DNA of 64,000 nt, taken from assembly GCA_964023275.1 (NCBI GenBank), contig OZ029914.1:36692424-36756423 (forward strand), given 5' to 3'. How positions within the stretch are numbered: position 1 is the first letter of the stretch; the number at the start of each line of letters is the position of its first letter. The DNA comes from Norana najaformis (Eukaryota; Annelida; Clitellata; Crassiclitellata; Hormogastridae). The translations under genes and the position numbers were made by a program. Below, piece after piece: positions 38,001 through 50,000 of this stretch. The notes under the pieces were generated by a model. That model saw only the letters and a program-made list of their open reading frames with translations. It searched no databases and was not told where the DNA came from.

Positions 38001-41000
38001 TGGCGTTGTAGGAGAAGTTGATGGCGGTGCAGCGGTAGGTGACTCAGTCGTAGTTGGCGTTGCAGGTAAAGTTGATGGTGGTGCAGATGTAGATGGTTCA
38101 TTCATAGATCGTGTTTTGGGTGAAGTTGGTGGCGGGGCAGATGTAGGTATTTCAGTCGTAGTTGGCGTTGTAGGTGAAGTTGATGGCGGGGCAGATGTAG
38201 GTGGTTCATTCGTAGTTGGCGTTGTACGTGAAGTTGATAGAGGGGCAAGCGTAGGAGGTACAGTCGTAGATGGCGTTGTAGGAGAAGTTGATGGCGGTGC
38301 AGCGGTATGTGGTTCAGTCGTAGTTGGCGTTGTAGGTGAAGTTGATGGCGGGGCAGCTGTTGGTGGTTCAGTCGTAGTTGGCGTTGTGGGTGAAGTTGAT
38401 GGCGGGGCAGCTGTAGGTGTTAGATTCGTAGTTGGCGTTGTAGGTGAAGTTGATGGCGAGGCAGATGTAGGTGGTTCAGTCGTAGTTGGCGTTGTAGGTG
38501 AAGTTGATGGCGAGGAAGCTGTTGGTGGTTCAGTCGTAGATGGTGTTGTGGGTGAAGTTGATGGCGGGGCAGGGGTAGGTGGTTCAGTCGTAGTTGGCGT
38601 TGTAGGTGAAGTTGATGGCGAGGCAGCTGTTGGTGGTTCAGTCGTAGGTGGCGTTGTAGGTGAAGTTGATGGCGGGGCAGATGTATGTGGTTCAGTCGTA
38701 GTTGGCGTTTTAGGTGAAGTTGATGGCGGTGCAGCTGTTGGTGCTTCAGTCGTAGGTGGCGTTGTAGGTGAAGTTGATGGCGGGGCAAGCGTAGTAGTTA
38801 CAGTCGTAGATGGCGTTGTAGGAGAAGGTGATGGCGGTGCAGCGGTAGGTGGTTCAGTCGTAGCTGGTGTTGCAGGTGAAGTTGATGGCGGGGCAGATGT
38901 AGGTGGTTCAGTCGTAGGTGGTGTTGCAGGTGAAGTTGATGCCGGGGCAGATGTAGGTGTTTCAGTCGTATTTGGCGTTGTAGGTGAAGTTGATGGCAGG
39001 GTAGCTGTTGGTGGTTCAGTTGTAGGTGCCGTTGCAGGTGAAGTTGATGGCGGGGCAGATGTAGGTGGTTCAGTCGTAGTTGGCGTTGTAGGTGAAGTTG
39101 ATGGCGAGGCAGATGTAGGTGGTTCAGTCGTAGTTGGCGTTGCAGGTGAAATTGATGTCGGGGAAGGTGTAGGTGGTTCAGTCGTAGGTGGCGTTGTAGG
39201 TGAAGTTGATGGCGGGGCAGCTGTTGGTGGTTCAGTCGTAGGTGGCGTTGTGGGTGAAGTTGATGGCGGGGCAAGCGTAGGAGGTACAGTCGTAGCTGGC
39301 GTTGTAGGAGAAGGTGATGGCGGTGCAGATGTAGGTGGTTCAGTCGTAGTTGCCGTTGTAGGTGAAGTTGATGGCGGTGTTGATGTAGGTGGTTCAGTCG
39401 TAGTTGGCGTTGTAGGTGAAGATGATGGCGGGGCAGATGTAGGTGTTTCAGTCGTAGTTGGCGTTGTAGGTGAAGTTGATGGCAGGGTAGCTGTTGGTGG
39501 TTCAGTCGTAGGTGGCGTTGCAGGTGAAGTTGATGGCGGGGCAGATGTAGGTGGTTCAGTCGTAGTTGGCGTTGTAGGTGAAGTTGATGGCAGGGTAACT
39601 GTTGGTGGTTCAGTCGTAGGTGGCGTTGCAGGTGAAGTTGATGGCGGGGCAGATGTAGGTGCTTCAATCGTAGTTGGCGTTGTAGAAGAAGTTGATGGCG
39701 GGGCAGATGTAGGAGGTACAGTCGTAGCTGGCGTTGTAGGAGAAGGTGATGGAGGTGCAGCGGTAGGTGGTTCAGTCGTAGTTGGCGTTGTAGGTGAAAT
39801 TGATGGCGGGGCAGATGTAGGTGGTTCAGTCGTAGGTGGCGTTGTAGGTGAAGTTGATGGCGGGGCAGCTGTTGGTGGTTCAGTCGTAGTTGGCGTTGTA
39901 GGTGAAGTTGATGCCGTTGTAGGAGAAGTTGTGGCAGATGTATGTGGTTCAGTCGTAGTTGGCGTTGTAGGAGAAGTTGATGGCGGGGCAGATGTAGGTG
40001 GTTCAGTCGTAGTTGGCGTTGTAGGTGAAGTTGATGGCGATGCAGCTGTTGGTGGTTCATTCGTAGGTGGCGTTGTAGGTGAAGTTGATGGCGGGGCAAG
40101 CGTAGGAGGTACAGTCGTAGATGGCGTTTTAGGAGAAGTTGATGGCGGTGCAGCGGTTGGTGGTTCAGTCGTATTTGGCGTTGTAGGTGAAGTTAATGGC
40201 GGGGCAGCTGTAGGTGTTTCAGTCGTAGTTGCTGTTGTGGGTGAAGTTGATGGCGGGGCAGATGTAGGTGCTTCAGTCGTAGTTGGCGTTGTAGGTGAAG
40301 TTGATGGCGGGGCAGATGTAGGTGGTTCATTCGTAGTTGGCGTTGTAGGTGAAGTTGATGGCGAGGCAGCTGTTGGTGGTTCAGTCGTAGGTGGCGTTGT
40401 AGGTGAAGTTGATGGCGGTGCAGCGGTAGGTGGTTCAGTCGTATTTGACGTTGTAGGTGAAGTTAATGGCGGGGCAGGTGTAGGTGTTTCAGTCGTAGTT
40501 GGTGTTGTGGGTGAAGATGATGGCGGGGCAAAAGTAGGTGGTTCAGTCATAGTTGGCGTTGTAGGAGAAGTTGATGGCGGGGCAGATGTAGGTGGTTCAG
40601 TCATAGTTGGGGTTGTAGGTGAAGTTGATGGCGGGGCAGCTGTTGGTGGTTCAGTCGTAGGTGGCGTTGCAGGTGAAGTTGATGGCGGTGCAGATGTAGG
40701 TGTTTCAATCGTAGTTGGCGTTGTAGGTGAAGTTGATGGCGGGGCAGGTGTAGGTGGTTCAGTCGTAGTTGGCGTTGTAGGTGAAGTTGATGGCGGGGCA
40801 GATGTATGTGGTTCAGTCGTAGTTGGCGTTGTAGGTGAAGTTGATGGCGGTGCAGCTGTTGGTGCTTCAGTCGTAAGTGGCGTTGTAGGTGAAGTTGATA
40901 GAGGGGCAAGCGTAGTAGTTACAGTCGTAGATGGCGTTGTAAGAGAAGGTGATGGCGGTGCAGCGGTAGGTGGTTCAGTCGTAGCTGGTGTTGCAGGTGA

Positions 41001-44000
41001 AGTTGAGGGCGGGGCAGATGTAGGTGGTTCAGTCGTAGGTGGTGTTGCAGGTGAAGTTGATGCCGGGGCAGATGTAGGTGTTTCAGTCGTAGTTGGCGTT
41101 GTAGGTGAAGTTGATGGCAGGGTAGCTGATGGTGCTTCAGTCGTAGGTGGCGTTGCAGGTGAAGTTGATGGCGGGGCAGATGTAGGTGGAACTGTCGTAG
41201 TTGGCGTTGTAGGTGAAGTTGATGGCGAGGCAGATGTAGGTGGTTCAGTCGAAGTTGGCGTTGCAGGTGAAATTGATGGCGGGGAAGGTGTAGGTGGTTC
41301 AGTCGTAGGTGGCGTTGTAGGTGAAGTTGATGGCGGGGCAGCTGTTGGTGGTTCAGTCGTAGGTGGCGTTGTGGGTGAAGTTGATGGCGGGGCAAGCGTA
41401 GGAGGTACAGTCGTAGCTGGCGTTGTAGGAGAAGGTGATGGCGGTGCAGATGTAGGTGGTTCAGTCGTAGGTGCCGTTGTAGGTGAAGTTGATGGCGGTG
41501 TTGATGTAGGTGGTTCAGTCGTAGTTGGCGTTGTAGGTGAAGATGATGGCGGGGCAGATGTAGGTGTTTCAGTCGTAGTTGGCGTTGTAGGTGAAGTTGA
41601 TGGCAGGGTAGCTGTTGGTGGTTCAGTCGTAGGTGGCGTTGCAGGTGAAGTTGATGGCGGGGCAGATGTAGGTGGTTCAGTCGTAGTTGGCGTTGTAGGT
41701 GAAGTTGATGGCAGGGTAACTGTTGGTGGTTCAGTCGTAGGTGGCATTGCAGGTGAAGTTGATGGCGGGGCAGATGTAGGTGCTTCAATCGTAGTTGGCG
41801 TTGTAGGAGAAGTTGATGGCGGGGCAGATGTAGGAGGTACAGTCGTAGCTGGCGTTGTAGGAGAAGGTGATGGAGGTGCAGCGGAAGGTGGTTCAGTCGT
41901 AGTTGGCGTTGTAGGTGAAATTGATGGCGGTGCAGATGTAGGTGGTTCAGTCGTAGGTGGCGTTGTAGGTGAAGTTGATGGCGGGGCAGCTGTTGGTGGT
42001 TCAGTCGTAGGTGGCGTTGTAGGTGAAGTTGATGGCGGGGCAAGCGTACGAGGTACAGTCGTAGGTGGCGTTGTAGGTGAAGTTGATGCCGTGGCAGATG
42101 TATGTGGTTCAGTCGTAGTTGGCGTTGTAGGAGAAGTTGATGCCGAGGCAGATGTAGGTGGTTCAGTCGTAGTTGGCGTTGTAGGAGAAGTTGATGGCGG
42201 GGCAGATGTAGGTGGTTCAGTCGTAGTTGGCGTTGTAGGTGAAGTTGATGGCGATGCAGCTGTTGGTGGTTCATTCGTAGGTGGCGTTGTAGGTGAAGTT
42301 GATGGCGGGGCAAGCGTAGGAGGTACAGTCGTAGATGGCGTTTTAGGAGAAGTTGATGGCGGTGCAGCGGTAGGTGGTTCAGTCGTATTTGGCGTTGTAG
42401 GTGAAGTTAATGGCGGGGCAGCTGTAGGTGTTACAGTCGTAGTTGGTGTTGTGGGTGAAGTTGATGGCGGGGCAGATGTAGGTGCTTCAGTCGTAGTTGG
42501 CGTTGTAGGTGAAGTTGATGGCGGGGCAGATGTAGGTGGTTCATTCGTAGTTGGCGTTGTAGGAGAAGTTGATGGCGAAGCAGATGTATGTGGTTCAGTC
42601 GTAGTTGGCGTTGTAGGTGAAGTTGATGGCGAGGCAGCTGTTGGTGGTTCAGTCGTAGGTGGCGTTGTAGGTGAAGTTGATGGCGGGGCAAGCGTAGGAG
42701 GTACAGTCGTAGATGGCGTTGTATGGGAAGTTGATGGCGGTGCAGCGGTAGGTGGTTCAGTCGTATTTGACGTTGTAGGTGAAGTTAATGGCGGGGCAGG
42801 TGTAGGTGTTTCAGTCGTAGTTGGTGTTGTGGGTGAAGATGATGGCGGGGCAGAAGTAGGTGGTTCAGTCATAGTTGGCGTTGTAGGAGAAGTTGATGGC
42901 AGGGTAGCTGTTGGTGGTTCAGTCGTAGGTGGCGTTGTATGGGAAGTTGATGGCGGTGCAGCGGTAGGTGGTTCAGTCGTATTTGGCGTTGTAGGTGAAG
43001 TTAAAGGCGGGGCAGATGTAGGTGTTTCAGTCGTAGTTGGTGTTGTGGGTGAAGTTGATGGCGGGGCAGATGTAGGTGGTTCAGTCATAGTTGGCGTTTT
43101 AGGAGAAGTTGATGGCGGGGCAGATGTAGGTGGTTCAGTCGTAGTTGGCGTTGTAGGTGAAGTTGATGGCAGGGTAGCTGTTGGTGGTTCAGTCGTAGGT
43201 GGCGTTGCAGGTGAAGTTGATGGCGGGGCAGATGTAGGTGCTTCAGTCGTAGTTGGGGTTGTAGGTGAAGTTGATGGCGGGGCAGATGTAGGTGGTTCAG
43301 TCGTAGGTGGCGTTGCAGGTGAAGTTGATGCCGAGGCAGATGCAGGTGGTTCAGTCGTAGTTGGCGTTGCAGGTGAAATTGATGGCGGGGCAGGTGTAGG
43401 TGGTTCAGTCGTAGGTGGCGTTTTAGGTGAAGTTGATGGCGGAGCAGCTGTTGGTGGTTGAGTCGCAGGTGGCGTTGCAGGTGAAGTTGATGGCGGGGCG
43501 GGTGTAGGTGGTTCAGTCGTAGTTGGCGTTGTAGGTGAAGTTGATGCCGAGGCAGATGCAGGTGGTTCAGTCGTAGTTGGCGTTGCAGGTGAAATTGATG
43601 GCGGGGCAGGTGTAGGTGGTTCAGTCGTAGTTGGCGTTGTAGGTGAAGTTGATTGCAGGGTAGCTGTTGGTGGTTCAGTCGTAGGTGGCGTTGTATGGGA
43701 AGTTGATGGCGGTGCAGCGGTAGGTGGTTCAGTCGTATTTCGCGTTGTAGGAGAAGTTAATGGCGGGGCAGATGTAGGTGGTTCAGTAATAGTTGGCGTT
43801 TTAGGAGAAGTTGATGGCGGGGCAGATATAGGTGGTACAGTCGTAGTTGGCGTTTTAGGAGAAGTTGATGGCGGGGCAGATGTAGGTGGTACAGTCGTAG
43901 TTGGCGTTGTAGGTGAAGTTGATGGCAGGGTAGCTGTTGGTGGTTCAGTCGTAGGTGGCGTTGCAGGTGAAGTTGATGGCGGGGCAGATGTAGGTGGTTC

Positions 44001-47000
44001 AGTCGTAGTTGGCGTTGTAGGTGAAGTTGATGGCGAGGCAGATGTAGGTGGTTCAGTCGTAGTTGGCGTTGTAGGTGAAATTGATGGCGGGGCAGGTGTA
44101 GGTGGTTCAGTCGTAGGTGGCGTTGTAGGTGAAGTTGATGGCGGGGCAGCTGTTGGTGGTTCAGTCGTAGGTGGCGTTGTAGGTGAAGTTGATGGCGGGG
44201 CAAGCGTAGGAGGTACAGTCGTAGCTGGCGTTGTAGGAGAAGGTGATGGCGGTGCAGCGGTAGGTGGTTCAGTCGTAGTTGCCGTTGTAGGTGAAGTTGA
44301 TGGCGGTGTTGATGTAGGTGGTTCAGTCGTAGTTGGCGTTGTAGGTGAAGATGATGGCGGGGCAGATGTAGGTGGTTCAGTCGTAGTTGGCGTTGTAGGT
44401 GAAGTTGATGGCAGGGTAGCTGTTGGTGTTACAGTCGTAGGTGGCGTTGCAGGTGAAGTTGATGGCGGGGCAGGTGTAGGTGCTTCAGTCGTAGTTGGCG
44501 TTGTAGGTGAAGTTGATGGCAGGGTAGCTGTTGGTGGTTCAGTCGTAGGTGGCGTTGCAGGTGAAGTTGATGGCGGGGCAGATGTAGGAGGTACAGTCGT
44601 AGCTGGCGTTGTAGGAGAAGGTGATGGCGGTGCAGCGATAGGTGGTTCAGTCGTAGTTGGCGTTGTAGGTGAAATTGATGGCGGTGCAGATGTAGGTGGT
44701 TCAGTCGTAGGTGGCGTTGTAGGTAAAGTTGATGGCGGGGCAGCTGTTGGTGGTTCAGTCGTAGGTGGAGTTGTAGGTGAAGTTGATGCAGTGGCAGATG
44801 TATGTGGTTCAGTCGTAGTTGGCGTTGTAGGAGAAGTTGATGGCGAGGCAGATGTAGGTGGTTCAGTCGTAGTTGGCGTTGTGAGTGAAGTTGATGGCGG
44901 TGCAGATGTAGGTGGTTCTGTCGTAGTTGGCGTTGTAGGAGAAGTTGATGGCGGGGCAGATGTAGGTGGTTCATTCATAGATGGTGTTTTGGGTGAAGTT
45001 GATGGCGGGGCAGATGTAGGTATTTCAGTCGTAGGTGGCGTTGCAGGTGAAGTTGATGGCGGTGCAGATGTAGGTGTTTTAGTCGTAGTTGGCGTTGTAG
45101 GTGAAGTTGATGGCAGGGTAGCTGTTGGTGGTTCAGTCGTAGGTGGCGTTGGAGATGAAGTTGATGGCGGGGCAGATGTAGGTGCTTCAGTCGTAGTTGG
45201 CGTTGTGAGTGAAGTTGATGGCGAGGCAGATGTAATTGGTTCAGTCGTAGTTGGCGTTGTAGGTGAAGTTGATGGCGGGGCAGCTGTTGGTGGTTCAGTC
45301 GTAGGTGGCGTTGTAGGTGAAGTTGATGGCGGGGCAGGCGTAGGAGGTACAGTCGTAGCTGGCGTTGTAGGAGAAGGTGATGGCGGTGCAGCGGTAGGTG
45401 GTTCAGTCGTAGTTGCCGTTGTAGGTGATGTTGATGGCGGTGCTGATGTAGGTGGTTCAGTCGTAGTTGGCGTTGTTAGTGAAGATGATGGCGGGGCAGA
45501 TGTAGGTGGTTCAGTCGTAGTTGGCGTTGTAGGAGAAGTTGATGGCGGGGCAGATGTAGGAGGTACAGTCGTAGCTGGCGTTGTAGGAGAAGGTGATGGC
45601 GGTGCAGCGGTAGGTGGTTCAGTCGTAGCTGGCGTTTTAGGTGAAATTGATGGCGGGGCAGATGTAGGTGGTTCAGTCGTAGGTGGCGTTGTAGGTGAAG
45701 TTGATGGCGGGGCAGCTGTTGGTGGTTCAGTCGTAGGTGGCGTTGTAGGTGAAGTTGATGGCGGGGCAAGCGTTCGAAATACAGTCGTAGGTGGCGTTGT
45801 AGGAGAAGGTGATGGCGGTGCAGCGGTAGGTGGTTCAGTCGTATTTGGCGTTGTAGGTGAAGTTAATGGCGGGGCAGCTGTAGGTGTTTCAGTCGTAGTT
45901 GGTGTTGTGGGTGAAGTTGATGCCGTGGCAGATGTAGGTGGTTCAGTCGTAGTTGGCGTTGTAGGAGAAGTTGATGGCGAGGCAGATGTAGGTGGTTCAT
46001 TCGTAGTTGGCGTTGTAGGTGAAGTTGATGGCGGGGCAGATGTAGGTGGTTCAGTCGTAGTTGGCGTTGTAGGTGAAGATGATGGCGTGGCAGATGTAGG
46101 TGGTTCAGTCGTAGTTGGTGTTGTAGGTGAAGTTGATGGCGGGACAGCTGTAGGTGTTAGATTCATAGTTGGCGTTGTAGGTGAAGTTGATGGCGGGGAA
46201 AGCGTACGAGGTACAGTCGTAGTTGGCGTTTTAGGTGAAATTGATGGCGGGGCAGATGTAGGTGGTTCAGTCGTAGGTGGCGTTGTAGGTGAAGTTGATG
46301 GCGGGGCAGCTGTTGGTGGTTCAGTCGTAGGTGGCGTTGTAGGTGAAGTTGATGGCGGGGCAAGCGTTCGAGGTACAGTCGTAGGTGGCGTTGTAGGAGA
46401 AGGTGATGGCTGTGCAGCGGTAGGTGGTTCAGTCGTATTTGGCGTTGTAGGTGAAGTTAATGGCGGGGCAGCTGTAGGTGTTTCAGTCGTAGTTGGTGTT
46501 GTGGGTGAAGTTGATGGCGTGGCAGATGTAGGTGGTTCAGTCGTAGTTGGCGTTGTAGGTGAAGTTGATGGCGGGGCAGATGTAGGTGGTTCAGTCGTAG
46601 TTGGCGTTGTAGGTGAAGTTGATGGCGGGGCAGATGTAGGTGGTTCAGTCGTAGTTGGCGTTGTAGGTGAAGATGACGGCGTGGCATATGTAGGTGGTTC
46701 AGTCGTAGTTGGTGTTGTAGGTGAAGTTGATGGCGGGACAGCTGTAGGTGTTAGATTCATAGTTGGCGTTGTAGGTGAAGTTGATGGCGGGGCAGCTGTA
46801 GGTGTTTCAGTCGTAGTTGGTGTTGTGGGTGAAGTTGATGGCGAAGAAAGCGTACGAGGTACAGTCGTAGGTGGCGTTGCAGGTGAAGTTGATGGCGGGG
46901 CAAGCGTAGGAGGTACAGTCGTAGCTGGCGTTGTAGGAGAAGTTGATGGCGGTGCATCGGTAGGTGGTTCAGTCGTAGTTGGCGTTGTAGGTGAAGTTGA

Positions 47001-50000
47001 TGGCGAGGCAGATGTAGGTGGTTCAGTCGTAGTTGGTGTTGTAGGTGAAGTTGATGGCGGGGCAGCTGTAGGTGTTAGATTCATAGTTGGCGTTGTAGGT
47101 GAAGTTGATGGCGGGGCAGCTGTAGGTGTTTCAGTCGTAGTTGGTGTTGTGGGTGAAGTTGATGGCGGGGCAAGCGTACGAGGTACAGTCGTAGGTGGCG
47201 TTGTAGGTGAAGTTGATGCCGTGGCAGATGTAAGGGGTTCAGTCATAGTTGGCGTTGTAGGAGAAGTTGATGGCGGGGCAGATGTAGGTGGTTCAGTCGT
47301 AGTTGGCGTTGTAGGTGAAGTTGATGGCGAGGCAGATGTAGGTGGTTCAGTCGTAAGTGGCGTTGTGGGTGAAGTTGATGGCGGGGCAGCTGTTGGTGGT
47401 TCAGTCGTAGGTGGCGTTGTAGGTGAAGTTGATGCCGTGGCAGATGTATGTGGTTCAGTCGTAGTTGGGGTTGTAGGTGAAGTTGATGGCGGTGCAGATG
47501 TATGTGGTTCAGTCGTAGTTGGCGTTGTAGGTGAAGCTGATGGCGAGGCAGCTGATGGTGGTTCATTCGTAGGTGGCGTTGTAGGTGAAGTTGATGGCGG
47601 GGCAAGCGTAGGAGGTTCAGTCGTAGATGGCGTTGTAGGAGAAGTTGATGGCGGTGCAGCGGTAGGTGGTTCAGTCGTATTTGGCGTTGTAGGTGAAGTT
47701 AATGGCGGGGCAGCTGTAGGTGTTTCAGTCGTAGTTGGTGTTGTGGGTGAAGTTGATGGCGTGGCAGATGTAAGTGGTTCAGTCATAGTTGGCGTTGTAG
47801 GAGAAGTTGATGGCGGGGAAGATGTAGGTGGTTCAGTCGTAGTTGGCGTTGTAGGTGAAGTTGATGGCGAGGCAGATGTAGGTGGTTCAGTCGTAGCCGG
47901 CGTTGTAGGTGAAGTTGATGGCGGGGCAGATGTAGGTGGTTCAGTCGTAGTTGGCGTTGCAGGTGAAGTTGATGGCGGGGCAAGCGTAGGAGGTACAGTC
48001 GTAGTTGGCGTTGTCGGAGAAGGTGATGGCGGTGCAGCGGTAGGTGGTTCAGTCGTAGTTGGCGTTGTAGGTGAAGTTGATGGCGGTGCAGATATAGGTG
48101 GTTCAGTCGTAGTTGGCGTTGTAGGTGAAGATGATGGCGGGGCAGATGTAGGTGGTTCAGTCGTAGTTGGCGTTGTAGGTGAAGTTGATGGCGGGGCAGC
48201 TGTGGGTGTTAGATTCATAGTTGGCGTTGTAGGTGAAGTTGATGGCGGAGCAGCTGTTGGTGTTTCAGTCGTAGTTGGTGTTGTGGGTGAAGTTGATGGC
48301 GTGGCAAGCGTACGAGGTACAGTCGTAGGTGGCGTTGTAGGTGAAGTTGATGGCGGGGCAGATGTATTGGGTTCAGTCATAGTTGGCGTTGTAGGAGAAG
48401 TTGATGGCGGGGCAGATGTAGGTGGTTCAGTCGTAGTTGGCGTTGTAGGTGAAGTTGATGGCGGTGCAGATGTATGTGGTTCAGTCGTAGTTGGCGTTGT
48501 AGGTGAAGTTGATGTCGAGGCAGCTGTTGGTGGTTCATTCGTAGGTGGCGTTGTAGGTGAAGTTGATGGCGGGGCAAGCGTAGGAGGTTCAGTCGTAGAT
48601 GGCGTTGTAGGAGAAGTTGATGGCGGTGCAGCGGTAGGTGGTTCAGTCGTATTTGGCGTTGTAGGTGAAGTTAATGGCGGGGCAGCTGTATGTGTTTCAG
48701 TCGTAGTTGGTGTTGTGGGTGAAGTTGATGGCGTGGCAGATGTAAGTGGTTCAGTCATAGTTGGCGTTGTAGGAGAAGTTGATGGCGGGGAAGATGTAGG
48801 TGGTTCAGTCGTAGTTGGCGTTGTAGGTGAAGTTGATGGCGAGGCTGATGTAGGTGGTTCAGTCGTAGTCGGCGTTGTAGGTGAAGTTGATGGCGGGGCA
48901 GATGTAGGTGGTTCAGTCGTAGGTGGCGTTGTAGGTGAAGTTGATGCCAGGGTAGCTGTTGGTGGTTCAGTCGTAGGTGGCGTTGCAGGTGAAGTTGATG
49001 GCGGGGCAAGCGTAGGAGGTACAGTCGTAGTTGGCGTTGTCGGAGAAGGTGATGGCGCTGCAGCGGTAGGTGGTTCAGTCGTAGTTGGCGTTGTAGGTGA
49101 AGTTGATGGCGGTGCAGATGTAGGTGGTTCAGTCGTAGTTGGCGTTGTAGGTGAAGATGATGGCGGGGCAGATGTAGGTGGTTCGGTCGTAGTTGGCGTT
49201 GTAGGTGAAGATGATGGCGGGGCAGCTGTTGGTGTTTCAGTCGTAGTTGGTGTTGTGGGTGAAGTTGATGGCGGGGCAAGCGTACGAGGTACAGTCGTAG
49301 GTGGCGTTGTAGGTGAAGTTGATGGCGGGGCAGATGTATTGGGTTCAGTCATAGTTGGCGTTGTAGGAGAAGTTGATGGCGGGGCAGATGTAGGTGGTTC
49401 AGTCGTAGTTGGCGTTGTAGGTGAAGTTGATGGCGAGGCAGATGTAGGTGGTTCAGTCGTAGGTGGCGTTGTACGTGAAGTTGATGGCGGGGCAGCTGTT
49501 GGTGGTTCAGTCGTAGGCGGCGTTGAAGGTGAAGTTGATGGCAGGGTAGCTGTTGGTGGTTCAGTCGTAGGTGGCGTTGCAGGTGAAGTTGATGGCGGGG
49601 CAAGCGTAGGAGGTACAGTCGTAGTTGGCGTTGTCGGAGAAGGTGATGGCGCTGCAGCGGTAGGTGGTTCAGTCGTAGTTGGCGTTGTAGGTGAAGTTGA
49701 TGGCGGTGCAGATGTAGGTGGTTCAGTCGTAGTTGGCGTTGTAGGTGAAGTTGATGGCGGGGCAGCTGTGGGTGTTAGATTCATAGTTGGCGTTGTAGGT
49801 GAAGTTGATGGCGGAGCAGCTGTTGGTGTTTCAGTCGTAGTTGGTGTTGTGGGTGAAGTTGATGGCGGGGCAAGCGTACGAGGTACAGTCGTAGGTGGCG
49901 TTGTAGGTGAAATTGATGGCGGGGCAGATGTATTGGGTTCAGTCATAGTTGGCGTTGTAGGAGAAGTTGATGGCGGGGCAGATGTAGGTGGTTCAGTCGT

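Noticed and set aside
37822..43461. A 1,879-codon plus-strand open frame rich in Val, Gly, Asp (GEVDGGADVGGSVVVGVV-like)
   Set aside because: It is the antisense of the mucin minisatellite. The 54-bp unit has no stop in this frame, so any long array gives such a frame. It has no signal peptide or splice-site support, and the minus frame has all three.
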